Assembly: GCA_030544215.1 (NCBI GenBank)
Contig: JARZZO010000004.1
Coordinates: forward strand, 48,845,980 to 48,909,979
Reading direction: 5' to 3'
DNA length: 64,000 bases
From: Zantedeschia hybrid cultivar
Taxonomy: Eukaryota > Streptophyta > Magnoliopsida > Alismatales > Araceae
Numbering within the stretch: position 1 is the first letter of the stretch; every line of letters begins with the position of its first letter. Below the pieces are notes generated by a model that was not told where the DNA came from, did not search any database, and was given only the letters and a program-made list of their open reading frames with translations. Shown here one piece after another: positions 11,975 to 22,000 of the stretch. Position numbers and translations under genes: made by a program.

Positions 11975-12688
11975 TGTAGGTGCTTAGAATGACCGTGTGA
12001 TTAACATGAAATATCTATGTTGTTTAGTGTAAACTAACCTATTAAAAACAGCAACTAAAGTACAGTGATCGCCAGAAACTTTTAACTTAAAAAGTTTCAA
12101 AAGAGATATGATCGCCTACCTTTCAAACGCGGAAGATTGAGTCCTTGGTTCCCCTTCCTCAGCCGGCTGAAGAAAGAGAGCCCTTTCTTTGCTTCTTTGT
12201 TCTTGCTATTGAATTTGAGGTTGAGGATCGTCCAGAAGTTATGCTTGATTTCCCCCCTTTTTGATCTCTCGTTGTTGTTGTTGAGTGCAGCAGAGACAAA
12301 AACAGAAAATGAAGAACTATGATGAGAATTTAAGTAGAAGTAGTATCTGAACTAATCATGATGTTGAGCATATTTAAAACAGCAAACTCACTTTTTTAAT
12401 GGCTTTGAAACCCCTTAGATCAAGTAGGTTTTGAAAGATTATGCTGTGGTGTGTGTTTGCATGAAGTGAATATGAAAAATGAAACTAATAAAATGAATGC
12501 AGTAATGAAAAACTTATGCCCAATCGGTTGAAGCTTTGAAAGGATGAAGATCTTGAAAGGACGCCGACTTCTGGAAATGGCAGCGTTCCGGCGTTACGAC
12601 GTTGTTGCTTCGATCTTCAATTCACTATAACGCTATGACTCAACTCAATTCAATTCTGTTCTTTTTTTTAACTCTTCAACATGCAGGG

Positions 12689-12696
12689 TATTTATA
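12689..12696 (-). promoter_or_regulatory. TATA box in the 5' LTR of element A
   Basis: Minus strand CCTATAAATACC. The same box is at 30305-30312 in element B, at the same place relative to the U3 repeats. Confidence 0.65.
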
Positions 12697-12799
12697 GGCA
12701 TTTCTTGCGTTCGAGATTAACATAGCAAAACCTCGAATTTATCCATCTTAACCGACAGATAATTACTGATTAATTCATCTTTATCTATAATTATCTAAA

Positions 12800-13087
12800 A
12801 CGCGTCTACCTTGGCTGACGCCTTTCAGATTAATTAAGATAAGGATAAATATCCGGGAAAAACTTATCTTTATCTTTATTAGTCAAAACGCGTCCATATA
12901 TGTAGACGTCTTTTAAACTAATTAAGATAAGGATAAACATCCGGAAGAGAAGTAGAAATAGCCTAGGAAACCTAAAACGCGTCGACCTTACCAGACGCCT
13001 TTTAGTTAATTAATTAATTAATTAAAATTCAAATTTAATCGTTAAAACAGGAATAAACTCTAAATGGCGTCCACATTGGTCGACGTC
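12800..13087 (-). repeat. Four-unit ~88-bp tandem array in U3 of element A
   Basis: Units start at about 12800, 12888, 12977 and 13065. Each holds a ~22-base half-palindrome (GCGTC, about 10 variable bases, GACGC/T) followed by an AT-rich stretch with TTAATTAAGATAAGGATAAA and CCGG. The variable centres differ between units while the outer arms are kept. Confidence 0.8.
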
Positions 13088-13281
13088 TTTTAGAATTCTT
13101 CATATTTTAACTCAAATTTGAGCTAAAATCAATTCAATTGATTAACTTAAACATATCTGTTAAACCCGACACTTAAAAAGATTAATAAAAATTAATTAAT
13201 GATTAAATATCAGACCATTCTGAGGCATTATTATATGATATGAAATTTACTCAAAATGATGTCAAAATTAGCGTGTCTACA

Positions 13282-13573
13282 GGTATCAGTTTTCTTCAAA
13301 AGATTTTCTAATAAATGCATATCAAATTGATTGCCCCACCCCCCAACTTGATTGACATTGTCCTCAATGGCATAAAAGATATGAAAAACATGTCAGCCAG
13401 AAGCGAATTGTGAAGGAGCGAAACAACCTGTAATGAAGAGGATGCGACATGCCCACGGCGACTGCTGCTCAAGAACCTAAAAATGAAAAGAAATACAAAA
13501 ACTGAAGTAAAAGATTGGGTTGCCTCCCAACAAGCGCTAAGTTTATCGTCTTCAGCCAGACGGAATGTGCACA
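13282..13573 (-). other. Region downstream of the element C reading frame
   Basis: On the minus strand this contains TTGTTGGGAGGCAACCCA (near 13515-13535) and, further on, GAGGACAATGTCAATCAAG followed by TTGGGGGGTGGGG (near 13335-13368). From memory, phrases like these recur in the 3' regions of Athila-type elements, after pol. Here they follow the unknown frame directly, suggesting that gag-pol is missing or replaced. Confidence 0.45.
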
Positions 13574-15598
13574 CTATCCAATGCCTACTAGCACAAATTT
13601 CAGTGCATGCATTTTGAAGTTTTTTGGTTGGAGTGCACTCAGCATTGCATGTAGCTGATGAGTCAGAATGTTATCATTGAGATTCCAAAGAAAAGGATTT
13701 TTCAACGTGGTCAATGGGATATTGGTTCTACTTGATTCATAGGCCATGTCAACCACGCACCCTGCTTCTTGTCCTTGACTAAATTGAAGGACTTGATCCT
13801 CGATAAAAAGATCAAAAGTTCCCAAAATGATGGACCATTGATTCAATGTAGGGGATGATCCAATGTCGAAGATGGGGAAATCAGCAAATATGTGGCTCCT
13901 ATCCATCTGAATAAGAGTATCTTGGATCATGTCATGTGGCTGCTTAATGAAATGATCAATTGACTGCAAAGCAACCGACGTGTACCTTAATTTGTAGATT
14001 CCAAATTTCTCAAAGATAGAGACTGAGAACAGGTTCGGTTTGACCTCAAATTTCAATAAAATCCAGTAAAGATTGATGTTATCGATATTGTAAGAATTGA
14101 GTTGGGCAACACAGTGAGTTTCTTTGAGAAAATGGCTGTTGATGTGGACTTGGCCCAATAATTCCATCACCTCCTTGAGTCGGGCCAGCTTTTGGAGGCT
14201 ATTGGGCTTAGATTCTCGAACACTCGGGAAACAGTTCATAGGTAGGTGAATATTTGGGCTCTCACTAGAATCCTTCTCGTCTCCTTCATCTCCCCCCAAC
14301 TTACCCTCAATGGGTTCTTCTTGATGATTAGCTAAGTCTATGGCTTCAGTTTTCTCTTGATGCAATTCCTCAAGATTATCCACTTTCTGATCCATTGGGA
14401 AGAAGAAATATTCAAGATCCGGACCATCATGTGTATTTAATTCCTCTGTGGGAAATAGAAAGTGTTCAAAGTCCAGCTCAATATCCAGCAAATCACTCAT
14501 TTCTCTTTCTCCTTTTTCCTTCAAGCTTACCTCAAGAGAGATAGGTGTGATCGTGACTTCACTTTGCTGGTCAGTCTGAGGGTTTTCCATCTTCTCTCTA
14601 TCCACCGGGTATATATCTTCTAGAATATCCACTTTCTCTATTGGGAAGAAAAAATATTCGAGGTTCGGACTAGCATGCATATTGACTTCCACTGTGGGGA
14701 ATATGAAGTGTTCAAAATCCGGATTAACCTCTAAAAGATCACTCACTTCCCCTTCTCCTTTTCTATCACTTAAGCTTTCCTCAGGACAGACAGGTATGAT
14801 CATAGATGCATCTTGTTGACCAGTCTCAGGATTTTTCATAGATTGATTCATGCTAGCATTCCCTATTCTCACCTGATGCGACTCCGTAAGATACTCTCCG
14901 TTTTCAAGATCAGGCATGATGTGACCATTACCGGATTGAACGATGTCAAGTTGAATTTGTGAGTTGATTTGTTGGTCAAAATCAGGTGAAAAAGATTGCA
15001 GATTTTCAATGGACTTGCTAAGCACTTCTTCTAAATCCATCCTTAGATTAGTTTCAGTCAAACAGTCAACTAGGGCCTGCATTCTACCAATGGTTTGTTG
15101 TTGGGCCAAGACTATTTGTTCAAGTTGCATGAATTGATCATCTTGAGAATGCGGATAACTGGGCTGATAATCAGACTGCGAAGAATATGTCGAATAATTT
15201 GATTGGAAGCAAGGTGGACAAGAGCTTGTGGACAATGGATAATCGGAGTGTCCATGATTGTGGGCCAAACCACCAGAGTAGACTTGGAATTGGGGCCAAT
15301 CCGAGAAGTCTTGGATAGCTAGACTTGGAGCTTGGGCCTGGTGAGGTGGAAATTGAAGAGCAGGTGGGGTATCATAATGGTCCTGATTGGCCCAAACGGG
15401 ACATCTTTCTTGATAGGTATATGATTGTGTGGGATATGAGGACGGTTCTGGGCCCAAAGCTAGAAATTGATCAATTGTGTGGGCCAACTTGTCTAACTTA
15501 GCTAATATGTGAGCCAAATCCATATTAGGTGGTGGAGGGAAAGGTGTGATGGTATTAAGACATGGGCCAAGAAATTGGTTCATTTGAGTCCACTCCAT
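13574..15598 (-). CDS. 674-codon frame of unknown function in element C
   Basis: Starts at ATG 15598 (MEWTQMNQFLGP) and ends at a stop at 13574. I do not recognise it. It lacks a CCHC knuckle, a DTG/DSG protease motif and any polymerase or integrase motif. The first ~170 residues are rich in Pro, Ser, Tyr and Gln. The central part holds two consecutive copies of a roughly 80-100 residue acidic unit, each with SDLL, FEHF.FPT, then LEYFFFP and KVD. The C-terminal third is less biased and hydrophobic-mixed. It occupies the position gag would normally have, about 0.9 kb from the primer site. The frame is fully open in spite of its place in a repeat. It could be a non-standard Gag, a captured host fragment, or a protein used by a non-autonomous element; none of these is shown. 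Confidence 0.6.
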   Translation of the reverse strand: MEWTQMNQFLGPCLNTITPFPPPPNMDLAHILAKLDKLAHTIDQFLALGPEPSSYPTQSYTYQERCPVWANQDHYDTPPALQFPPHQAQAPSLAIQDFSDWPQFQVYSGGLAHNHGHSDYPLSTSSCPPCFQSNYSTYSSQSDYQPSYPHSQDDQFMQLEQIVLAQQQTIGRMQALVDCLTETNLRMDLEEVLSKSIENLQSFSPDFDQQINSQIQLDIVQSGNGHIMPDLENGEYLTESHQVRIGNASMNQSMKNPETGQQDASMIIPVCPEESLSDRKGEGEVSDLLEVNPDFEHFIFPTVEVNMHASPNLEYFFFPIEKVDILEDIYPVDREKMENPQTDQQSEVTITPISLEVSLKEKGEREMSDLLDIELDFEHFLFPTEELNTHDGPDLEYFFFPMDQKVDNLEELHQEKTEAIDLANHQEEPIEGKLGGDEGDEKDSSESPNIHLPMNCFPSVRESKPNSLQKLARLKEVMELLGQVHINSHFLKETHCVAQLNSYNIDNINLYWILLKFEVKPNLFSVSIFEKFGIYKLRYTSVALQSIDHFIKQPHDMIQDTLIQMDRSHIFADFPIFDIGSSPTLNQWSIILGTFDLFIEDQVLQFSQGQEAGCVVDMAYESSRTNIPLTTLKNPFLWNLNDNILTHQLHAMLSALQPKNFKMHALKFVLVGIG

Positions 15599-16511
15599 AC
15601 TAAAAATCTTTTTTTATTATTATTTTTTATTTATTAATGATGCAAACAAGTTATCACACAATTATTCCTAAGACAACTATGGTTAAACTAGCCTACATGA
15701 TGTGTTTCTCACAAATTAATCTAGGTTTAATTCAAGTCCACCCTCACAATTATCAATCGGCCAGGTAAGAGGTGGGGTGGTGGGAGGCTCCCCCTACTTT
15801 CGTAGGGACCTAATTAAAGAACCACCGACCCACTTAGGCGTTTGCCATTAGACGTCTAGCCTTAGACACCGGTCTCCAAAAGTGATAGTGGGCTCAAGCT
15901 AGACCCAAATCTCATTGTGAACCCTAAATTGAATTCCTACTCACTTTTAATGGGCTTGGGTTAGTAAAAGAGTGCAAGGGATGGTTGTTTTTGGGCCAAG
16001 GAAGGGTAGTCAAATCCCCACCTTATTTTGTTAATGGACTTGCCCTTTAAGATGTTTTTATGTGAAGTGCACAACCAATTCAAACAAGGGGTTCTATGCA
16101 ATCATGGAAATGCATGAACATGGTATTTAAGGAAGGTAGAGATCTCACCTTGTCACCCGCAATCTTCAACAAAATAGAAATTTACAAGAAAGGAAACATT
16201 CTAAAAATGCAGTCCTAAATGATGCATGACCTAACATGGAAGGTTTCTAATCCTGGAAATGGAGATTTTTAAATTTGGATGTTCTTCTTTTTGTTCCTTT
16301 TTTTAGTTAATGGAAACCTATCTAAACTAGAAACTACAAAAATGGAAACTAACTAAAGTCAAGAAATTGAAACATAGAAAGTTGGAACACACTTACCATA
16401 ATTTCGCTTTCCTTTTTTTTTTTTTTTTCAATATACCTGCAAAAATTAGAAAAATAAGGTTAGTTAGAGAATAATTACACTAAATCCAAGATAATCAAAA
16501 TTAAAAATCTA
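15599..16511 (-). other. Leader of element C
   Basis: About 0.9 kb between the primer site and the frame, with mixed composition and T-rich runs near 15607-15635 and 16411-16430. No gene is seen. Confidence 0.55.
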
Positions 16512-16531
16512 ACTCCCCGGCAACGGCGCCA
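16512..16531 (-). promoter_or_regulatory. Primer binding site for tRNA-Asp (element C)
   Basis: The minus strand reads TGGCGCCGTTGCCGGGGAGT. The first 18 bases are complementary to the 3' end of plant tRNA-Asp including CCA, a well-known primer site of Athila-type elements. It lies five bases inside the LTR. Confidence 0.88.
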
Positions 16532-16536
16532 AAAAT

Positions 16537-18382
16537 TGATCGTTTCGAATTGTGCGTCGTTAAACACATGAAAACGTTCAATCTAAATTTATCCGGCTCA
16601 CTCAAATCAGATTTTGAAAATTTAATAGTGGTGAGTCCGAGTCGATCCACAGGGAGTTAAGATTTTAATTTTTGAAAACTTTGGACTTTAGTTAATCTAA
16701 AAATAAATGAGATTTAAAATAAACTAATTATTTAATTAAACTAATACTAAGTTAACTAATACTACCTAAAAATAGGATTACTCAAATTGAACAAGTCCTT
16801 TTTTTTTCTTTTCTTTTTCAGAAATTAAACACAAACACTTATAAAAAAAATAACCACAATTAAATTCTATGACAAAGATATTAAAATTTAACTACGTGTA
16901 AAACATGAATTAACTAAAAAAAATTATGAAATAAATTACAAAATTCAATTGTTTAATAAACTTAAACTAAATAATCAAAAGATCAATTAATTATCCCTAA
17001 ACAATTAAACTAATTCTAAACTAATGGGGGGAAGGGAAAGAAAATAGATTAAAATAAGATTATGTGAGCTGTTGGCGCAATGGACCGGCAGCTGTGATCT
17101 CTGGCGCAATGGACCAATTGGAACCTCTGCTGCTGTTGCCGCCGGCAGGTTGCTGCTGGGTTGAAGAGCTGGAACTGGCACGTGGAAGATTCTCCGCATG
17201 CAGGCTGTTGCTGGACGAAGCAGGTGCTGGCAGGTGTTGCTGCAACTGGGTGGTGCGTGGAGATGCAGCCGGGTGGACGTGGATATGTGGGAAAACTGGT
17301 GCTGGAGAGTTGTTACGTGGAGATGCAGGAAGGTGGAGGAAGCCGGCGGCTTCACGTTGACGGCTGCTGCTGGTGCTGCAGGTGGATGGAGCGTGCAGTG
17401 CAGCGCGTGGAAGGAGCAGCTGGCCGGCAAGTTCGTTGCTGGTTGGCGTGCCGCAGCTGGACGTGGAGCTTGAGGAGGAGGCTGCCGCTGGTGCTGCAGG
17501 TGGATGGAGCATGCAGTGCAGCGCGTGGACGGTGGAGCTGCTTGCTGGGTGTGCTGGGAGAGATCATGAGAGAGAGGGAATCTGCCGGAGAGAGAGAGCA
17601 GAGGGAGAGAAAGAGAAAGAGAGGGAGGGAGAAGCTGTGCGGTACAAAGAAAGAGAGAGATGTATGCAGAAGACGAAGACAAAGAGAGAAGTAGAGAGAA
17701 CAGAGAGAGAGAGGGAGTTGGAGAGAGAAGGCTGGAGAGAGAGAAAGGGAGAGAGAGCGAGTTCGGGTGAGAGAGAAGAGAAGAAAGAGGAAGAAGAAGA
17801 AGCCGTGAGAGGGAGAAAGAGATGGCAAAGAGAGAGGGAGAGAAGAAAGCTGCGGAGAGGAAGAATAATGGAGAGAGAAAGAGAGTTGCGGCTGGGAAAG
17901 AAAACGAGAGAGGAAGACTGCGGGAGAGGTGAGAAAGAGAAGGAGGCACAGAGGGGGGGGCGGGGAGAAAAACGTGGGAGAGAGATTAATATAGAGAGGA
18001 AGATAGGCGTGGGAAGGAAACTAGAGACGAAGTCGGACTGGGTTTGAAACAATTGGAGAGAAAAAGGAAACCGGAAAAGAAAGAGGGTTCAACTTTCTAA
18101 ATAAAGGACGGGATGTGTTTAGGAAATTGGAGAGACGGAAGGAAATAGTGGGTTTTGGGAAACTCCAGCGAAGGACGGAATCAAATTGCATTTTTACCCC
18201 TATTTTAGTTAAAATCCGCACACTAGACCTCCCCCAAATTTTCGGAAACTCCTCCAGTTGCACTGCATTATCGGCATGTCCTGTTCACATCAAATAAATA
18301 TAATTTAGCACATTATCATAAAAATATCATCATATTTATTCATTTCGTCTCGATTTTGTCGAAAAACCGCAAATGCGCTACA
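16537..18382 (-). repeat. 5' LTR of element C (~1.85 kb)
   Basis: On the minus strand it begins TGTAGCGCATTTGCGG at 18382 and ends CGATCA at 16537, giving TG...CA ends next to the primer site. The inner half of the plus strand is AT-rich, then GC-rich with a repeated phrase (TGGTGCTGCAGGTGGATGGA at 17371 and 17489, 118 bases apart), then strongly purine-rich. Long frames in this stretch on both strands are low-complexity artefacts. Confidence 0.75.
17560..18060. repeat. Purine-rich (GA) low-complexity stretch inside the element C LTR
   Basis: About 500 bases with almost only G and A on the plus strand, dominated by GAGAGA. It gives long open frames on both strands that are compositional, not genes. 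Confidence 0.8.
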
Positions 18383-18545
18383 CTCCTTTGATCACATGAA
18401 ATGACGATGTTTTTAAGTCAGAATTTGATGAAATTGATACCGTTGGACTTGTTACACAATTATCTATCATTTCATGCTATTTTGCAGATAAAAACATGAG
18501 TATGATGCGTATGGTTGCCCTTAAATAATCAATTTAACACTTTAT
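18383..18545. other. 163-bp segment without counterpart in element A
   Basis: It lies between the end of element C and the point (about 18546) where similarity of B to A begins. It matches nothing else I recognise in the window. It is probably a B-specific leader segment or a remnant of another insertion. Confidence 0.4.
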
Positions 18546-19057
18546 CAACGACCATCGACGCGATTCAGACAGTTTCTTAATTTTTTTCAGTTTCCAGATT
18601 TCTGTGGTTTGATGTGCTAGCTACCCATTATTATTAAGCATTAGGGGCCATCCAGGCCGTAGGACATACGCATTGAGGCGAATACCCTCCTTTTCTTAGG
18701 AACACATTACTTGACGTCAGCAACTCTCTCTGATTGGGTTGGTCCCTTGATCAGACTAGAATAGTTGACGTTGAGACCTCCATAAGTCCCCAAAATCAAG
18801 GTATTCCTCCTTGATCATCGGGCTGGTTGTACCAATTGAAGTCCTGGTTAGATTCTGAAAGCGTGGTGAGAGAAAGCCCTAGAGAATAACGGTGAAAATT
18901 GAACTGAAACTAGGATCCTTTCCTTGAGAGAATTTGAGGTTTAATTGAATCCAAATAACTCAAAAAGGAATCTTAAAATCACGTTAAGCATCCACTTGTT
19001 TGATTAATCTCTGTGCAACTTGTTTGTCAAATCTTTGAAGAAAAAGAATCTAACATC
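18546..19057 (+). other. Leader of element B (gag-proximal part)
   Basis: Aligns with the complement of about 10930-11445 in element A, starting at the half-palindrome ATCGACGCGATTCAGACAG. No gene is present. Confidence 0.65.
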
Positions 19058-22000
19058 ATGTTGCTACGATTAGGTAGGGACTTGAGTGTGGCTCCAGACG
19101 CCATGGTTAATTACGAGGGAGATGCTAATGCCCCTCGGGATTCTGAATACAACTATGAGAGTGGGAAAGATGCTGATGCCTCCCGTAGTTCTATCCCCGT
19201 TCCATATCGTCTAGATGGGAATGTTCGGACACCTCTTTTGCATCCACGTGATCAATATCCTGATCCTCCTCCGCATGAGTATGCGATCCCTAATCCTGAT
19301 CTTGAGGGGGACATGAATCAGAATGATCCCTCATCCTCTGATCCTACGGATCTCATCAATGCTCTGGGAGTTCTTGCCTCCCGACTGGACCCTCAGCAGT
19401 TCGAGGCGATCCAATCTATTTTGAAGGGGAAGGCACCCATGCAGCTTGCCGAGCCGAACCCTGTGGCTCCCCCTGCTGTTCCTCAACAACCTTCTTTTCC
19501 TCCTCCTTATATCCATCAGGCCGTGGAGGGCCTTCATATTACTTCTCGGCCAGCTGGGCCGCAGCTTTCATCATCTAGGCAACCGGCTAGACCGCAAACG
19601 CCTGCTTATCAAAATGCCCTCGGGCATGGCGGAAGCTCTGTCGGACCTCCCCTCTATTGTCCACCCTGCCCAACATACTCTAGGCAGCAGGCCTACCAAG
19701 TACCTCCTCCTCCTCCCCAAGCAGATCTGACCACACAAACGCTGCTGGCCAAAATGGAGCGTATGGATGAGCAATTTAATAACCTCCAGAAAATGATGGG
19801 GGTCAAAGCTGTGCCAGAGATCAGTCTACCGAGCCTGCCAGTATTCCATCTGCCACCCTCTGAAATGCCAGTGTACCGAAAATACAACGGTACTGGTAAC
19901 CCCTTCACACATCTGAAGGAGTTTATGTATGAATCCTCTTTCTGGCAGAATGATAAGAGGTCGTTGGCCTTCTTGTTCAGGAGATCTCTAGAGGGACCAG
20001 CCCTCGAGTGGTTCTTTTCCCTGGAACCCTCAGAAGTAGAGGATTACGGTATCGTTTCACGCAAATTTATTCAACGATACCAGGACAGAGTTGCACCCTC
20101 CTTGTCTATCACGGACCTCATTGTAGAAAAGATGAAACATGATGAGGAGTTTGTCAGTTTTGCTGACAGGTGGCGGGGTCTGGCTGAAAAGGTGAAGGAT
20201 CACTTGTCCGAGTCCGAACAAGTGAAGATGTTAATTTCCAATGCCACGCCCCAGTTCAAGCTCGTCCTCTCCTTGAACAATTTGACCAACATGGCAGAGC
20301 TCTATGAAAGAGTACGGTACTGCCAGAATGCTTTCAAGGACGCTACATTCTCTAGCGTCTTTGATCCTCATAGACCTAGCAGGCCTCCGCCTCGGAAGCC
20401 TGCAGTGCCGAACTCTTCCAGCACAGGTCCGACTACTGAGGGCACGCTCTCTCATGAGCAAGTGAGTACCATGAACAATAACTCGCCCCAGTTCGTGAGG
20501 AGTCAGCAGCAGTACCAGAGGCCACAGCAGCAAGGGTACAGACAGCAGCAGAACCCCCAGTACCAACAACAGTATCAACGGCCCCAGCAGCCGAATCAGA
20601 ATCAGAACCAGCAACAGCTACAGCAACAGCCGCAACGGCAACAACAGTACCAGCAACCCCAGCAGCAGCAGTATCAGCAGTAGCAACAGCCACAGTATCA
20701 GCCGCACGCACCGCCGGCGTACCACAATGTCCCTCCTCCTGGTGACTACAACCAGCAGAGGAGACCTCCAGGCCCTAAAAGGGCAGAATACCCGGCCCTC
20801 CCAGAATCCTTGGCAGATATCTTCAGTGCTTTAATGGCAGCTAATGCCTTAGTTTTGCCAAGGGAAAAGGCCGTCTGGCCTCAAAATGCCGATACGTCCA
20901 GGTATTGCTACTTCCACAGGCAACCTGGGCATATCATTGATACCTGCTTCCAATTCAGAGATTATATTCATGATCTCAATGAGCAGGGCGGCATAGACTG
21001 GGAGGAGATGAAAAAGTACATATCAGCCCTGAAGGCGAGGAGACCGCAACAGCAGCAGCAGCAGCAAGCAAGACCACCGGCACAAGCAGCAGCACCACCC
21101 AACATGGGCATAGTGCAGAATCCACTCCCGGAGCACCAGAACCAAAACCAAGTTGCTCCCATTCTGACGAACAGCCAGTCTGAGGCTGGTCGTGGGCAAC
21201 AATGGAGGATAGAGGACTCTTCCTCTCTTTGTTCAACAGGTCACGTTCAAAGTACCGCAGAGCGACTACCACGCCGCACCATCCACATATCCAGACCACA
21301 ACCCGTTACCATCACCCCTCTACCCACACCCACATATCACTCGCCCGCGCCCAATAACCCACTACCACTACCCACCTTCCTTAGACCCATTGCGCCCCGC
21401 ACTCCTACGCCTCCATCATATACCCCACCACAAGCCAACTACGCACCCCTTTTACCATCTAGGCCATTACTCCGCATACCATTTCCTACTTCACCTGCTA
21501 CCACTACCTATCCAGACACCATCCAACCATTCAGACCGCTATTACGCGTCCCATTCCCCACTTCACCGACCGCATACCCATCTACCATCCAACCCTCTAG
21601 GCCTTTAATCCGCACCGCGCCATCACCACCTAACCCAATGCCACCACCTACGCATCAACCCTCCGCACCGCTTACGCCACCCGATTCTGCGGTACTCAAG
21701 GTGTCACCCGGATCCTCCACGGTCGAGGAACATGCGCTCCGGAGTGGAAGGATTTTCAACAAGGTCTTTCCTCAGTCCACAGTCAGAGACGGCCCATCAC
21801 AGCTGACTGAGGAAGCCCATAATGAAGAGAGTGCACCAGGCACTCAATATGACTTGTTGAAACATCTGGACAGAACACCGGCATGGATCACTGTACTTGA
21901 ATTGATTAAAAGGTCCAAGATTCACCAAGAAGCCTTAATGGAATACCTATAGAAGGTGATGGTCAACGAAGACGTGCCGGTGGAGAAAATTGCAGCACTA

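Larger units (their letters stand above)
1..13281 (-). mobile_element. Element A: Ty3/gypsy Tat-lineage LTR retrotransposon, right part
   Basis: Read on the minus strand, the element runs from its 5' LTR (13281 to 11975) through a leader, gag-pro, pol and a 3' UTR to the start of its 3' LTR (143 to 1), which leaves the window. The visible 143 bases of 3' LTR are identical to 13139-13281, so the insertion looks young. The protein order is Gag, protease, RT, RNase H, a second RNase H, integrase. That order, with the extra RNase H, is known for the Tat lineage, which includes Ogre. It sits inside element C; the five bases to its right (GGTAT, 13282-13286) are the predicted target duplication, whose partner lies before position 1. 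The coding region is broken at the protease/RT junction. Confidence 0.9.
11975..13281 (-). repeat. 5' LTR of element A (1307 bp)
   Basis: Begins TGTAGACACGC at 13281 and ends CACCTACA at 11975 on the minus strand, so it has TG...CA ends. It aligns over its length with the 3' LTR of element B (29721-31044). U3 contains a four-unit 88-bp tandem array; a TATA box follows. Element-internal sequence with the primer site begins immediately inside it. Confidence 0.9.
13282..18382 (-). mobile_element. Element C: Athila-like LTR retrotransposon, 5' part only
   Basis: Minus-strand element with a 5' LTR (16537-18382), a tRNA-Asp primer site (16512-16531), a leader and one long frame (13574-15598), interrupted at 13281 by element A. 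A tRNA-Asp primer is typical of the Athila lineage. No Gag, protease, RT or integrase of known type is seen in the visible part. CTCCT (18383-18387) is the predicted right-hand target duplication. The rest should lie left of the window, beyond element A. Confidence 0.75.

Noticed and set aside
16512..16531. tRNA-Asp-like 3' end
   Set aside because: Only the 3' end is present and it lies just inside an LTR, so it is a primer binding site, not a tRNA gene.
17064..18047. Several long frames on both strands, for example plus 17373-18047 and minus 17005-17949
   Set aside because: They come from GA/CT-rich low-complexity LTR sequence and show no protein features.
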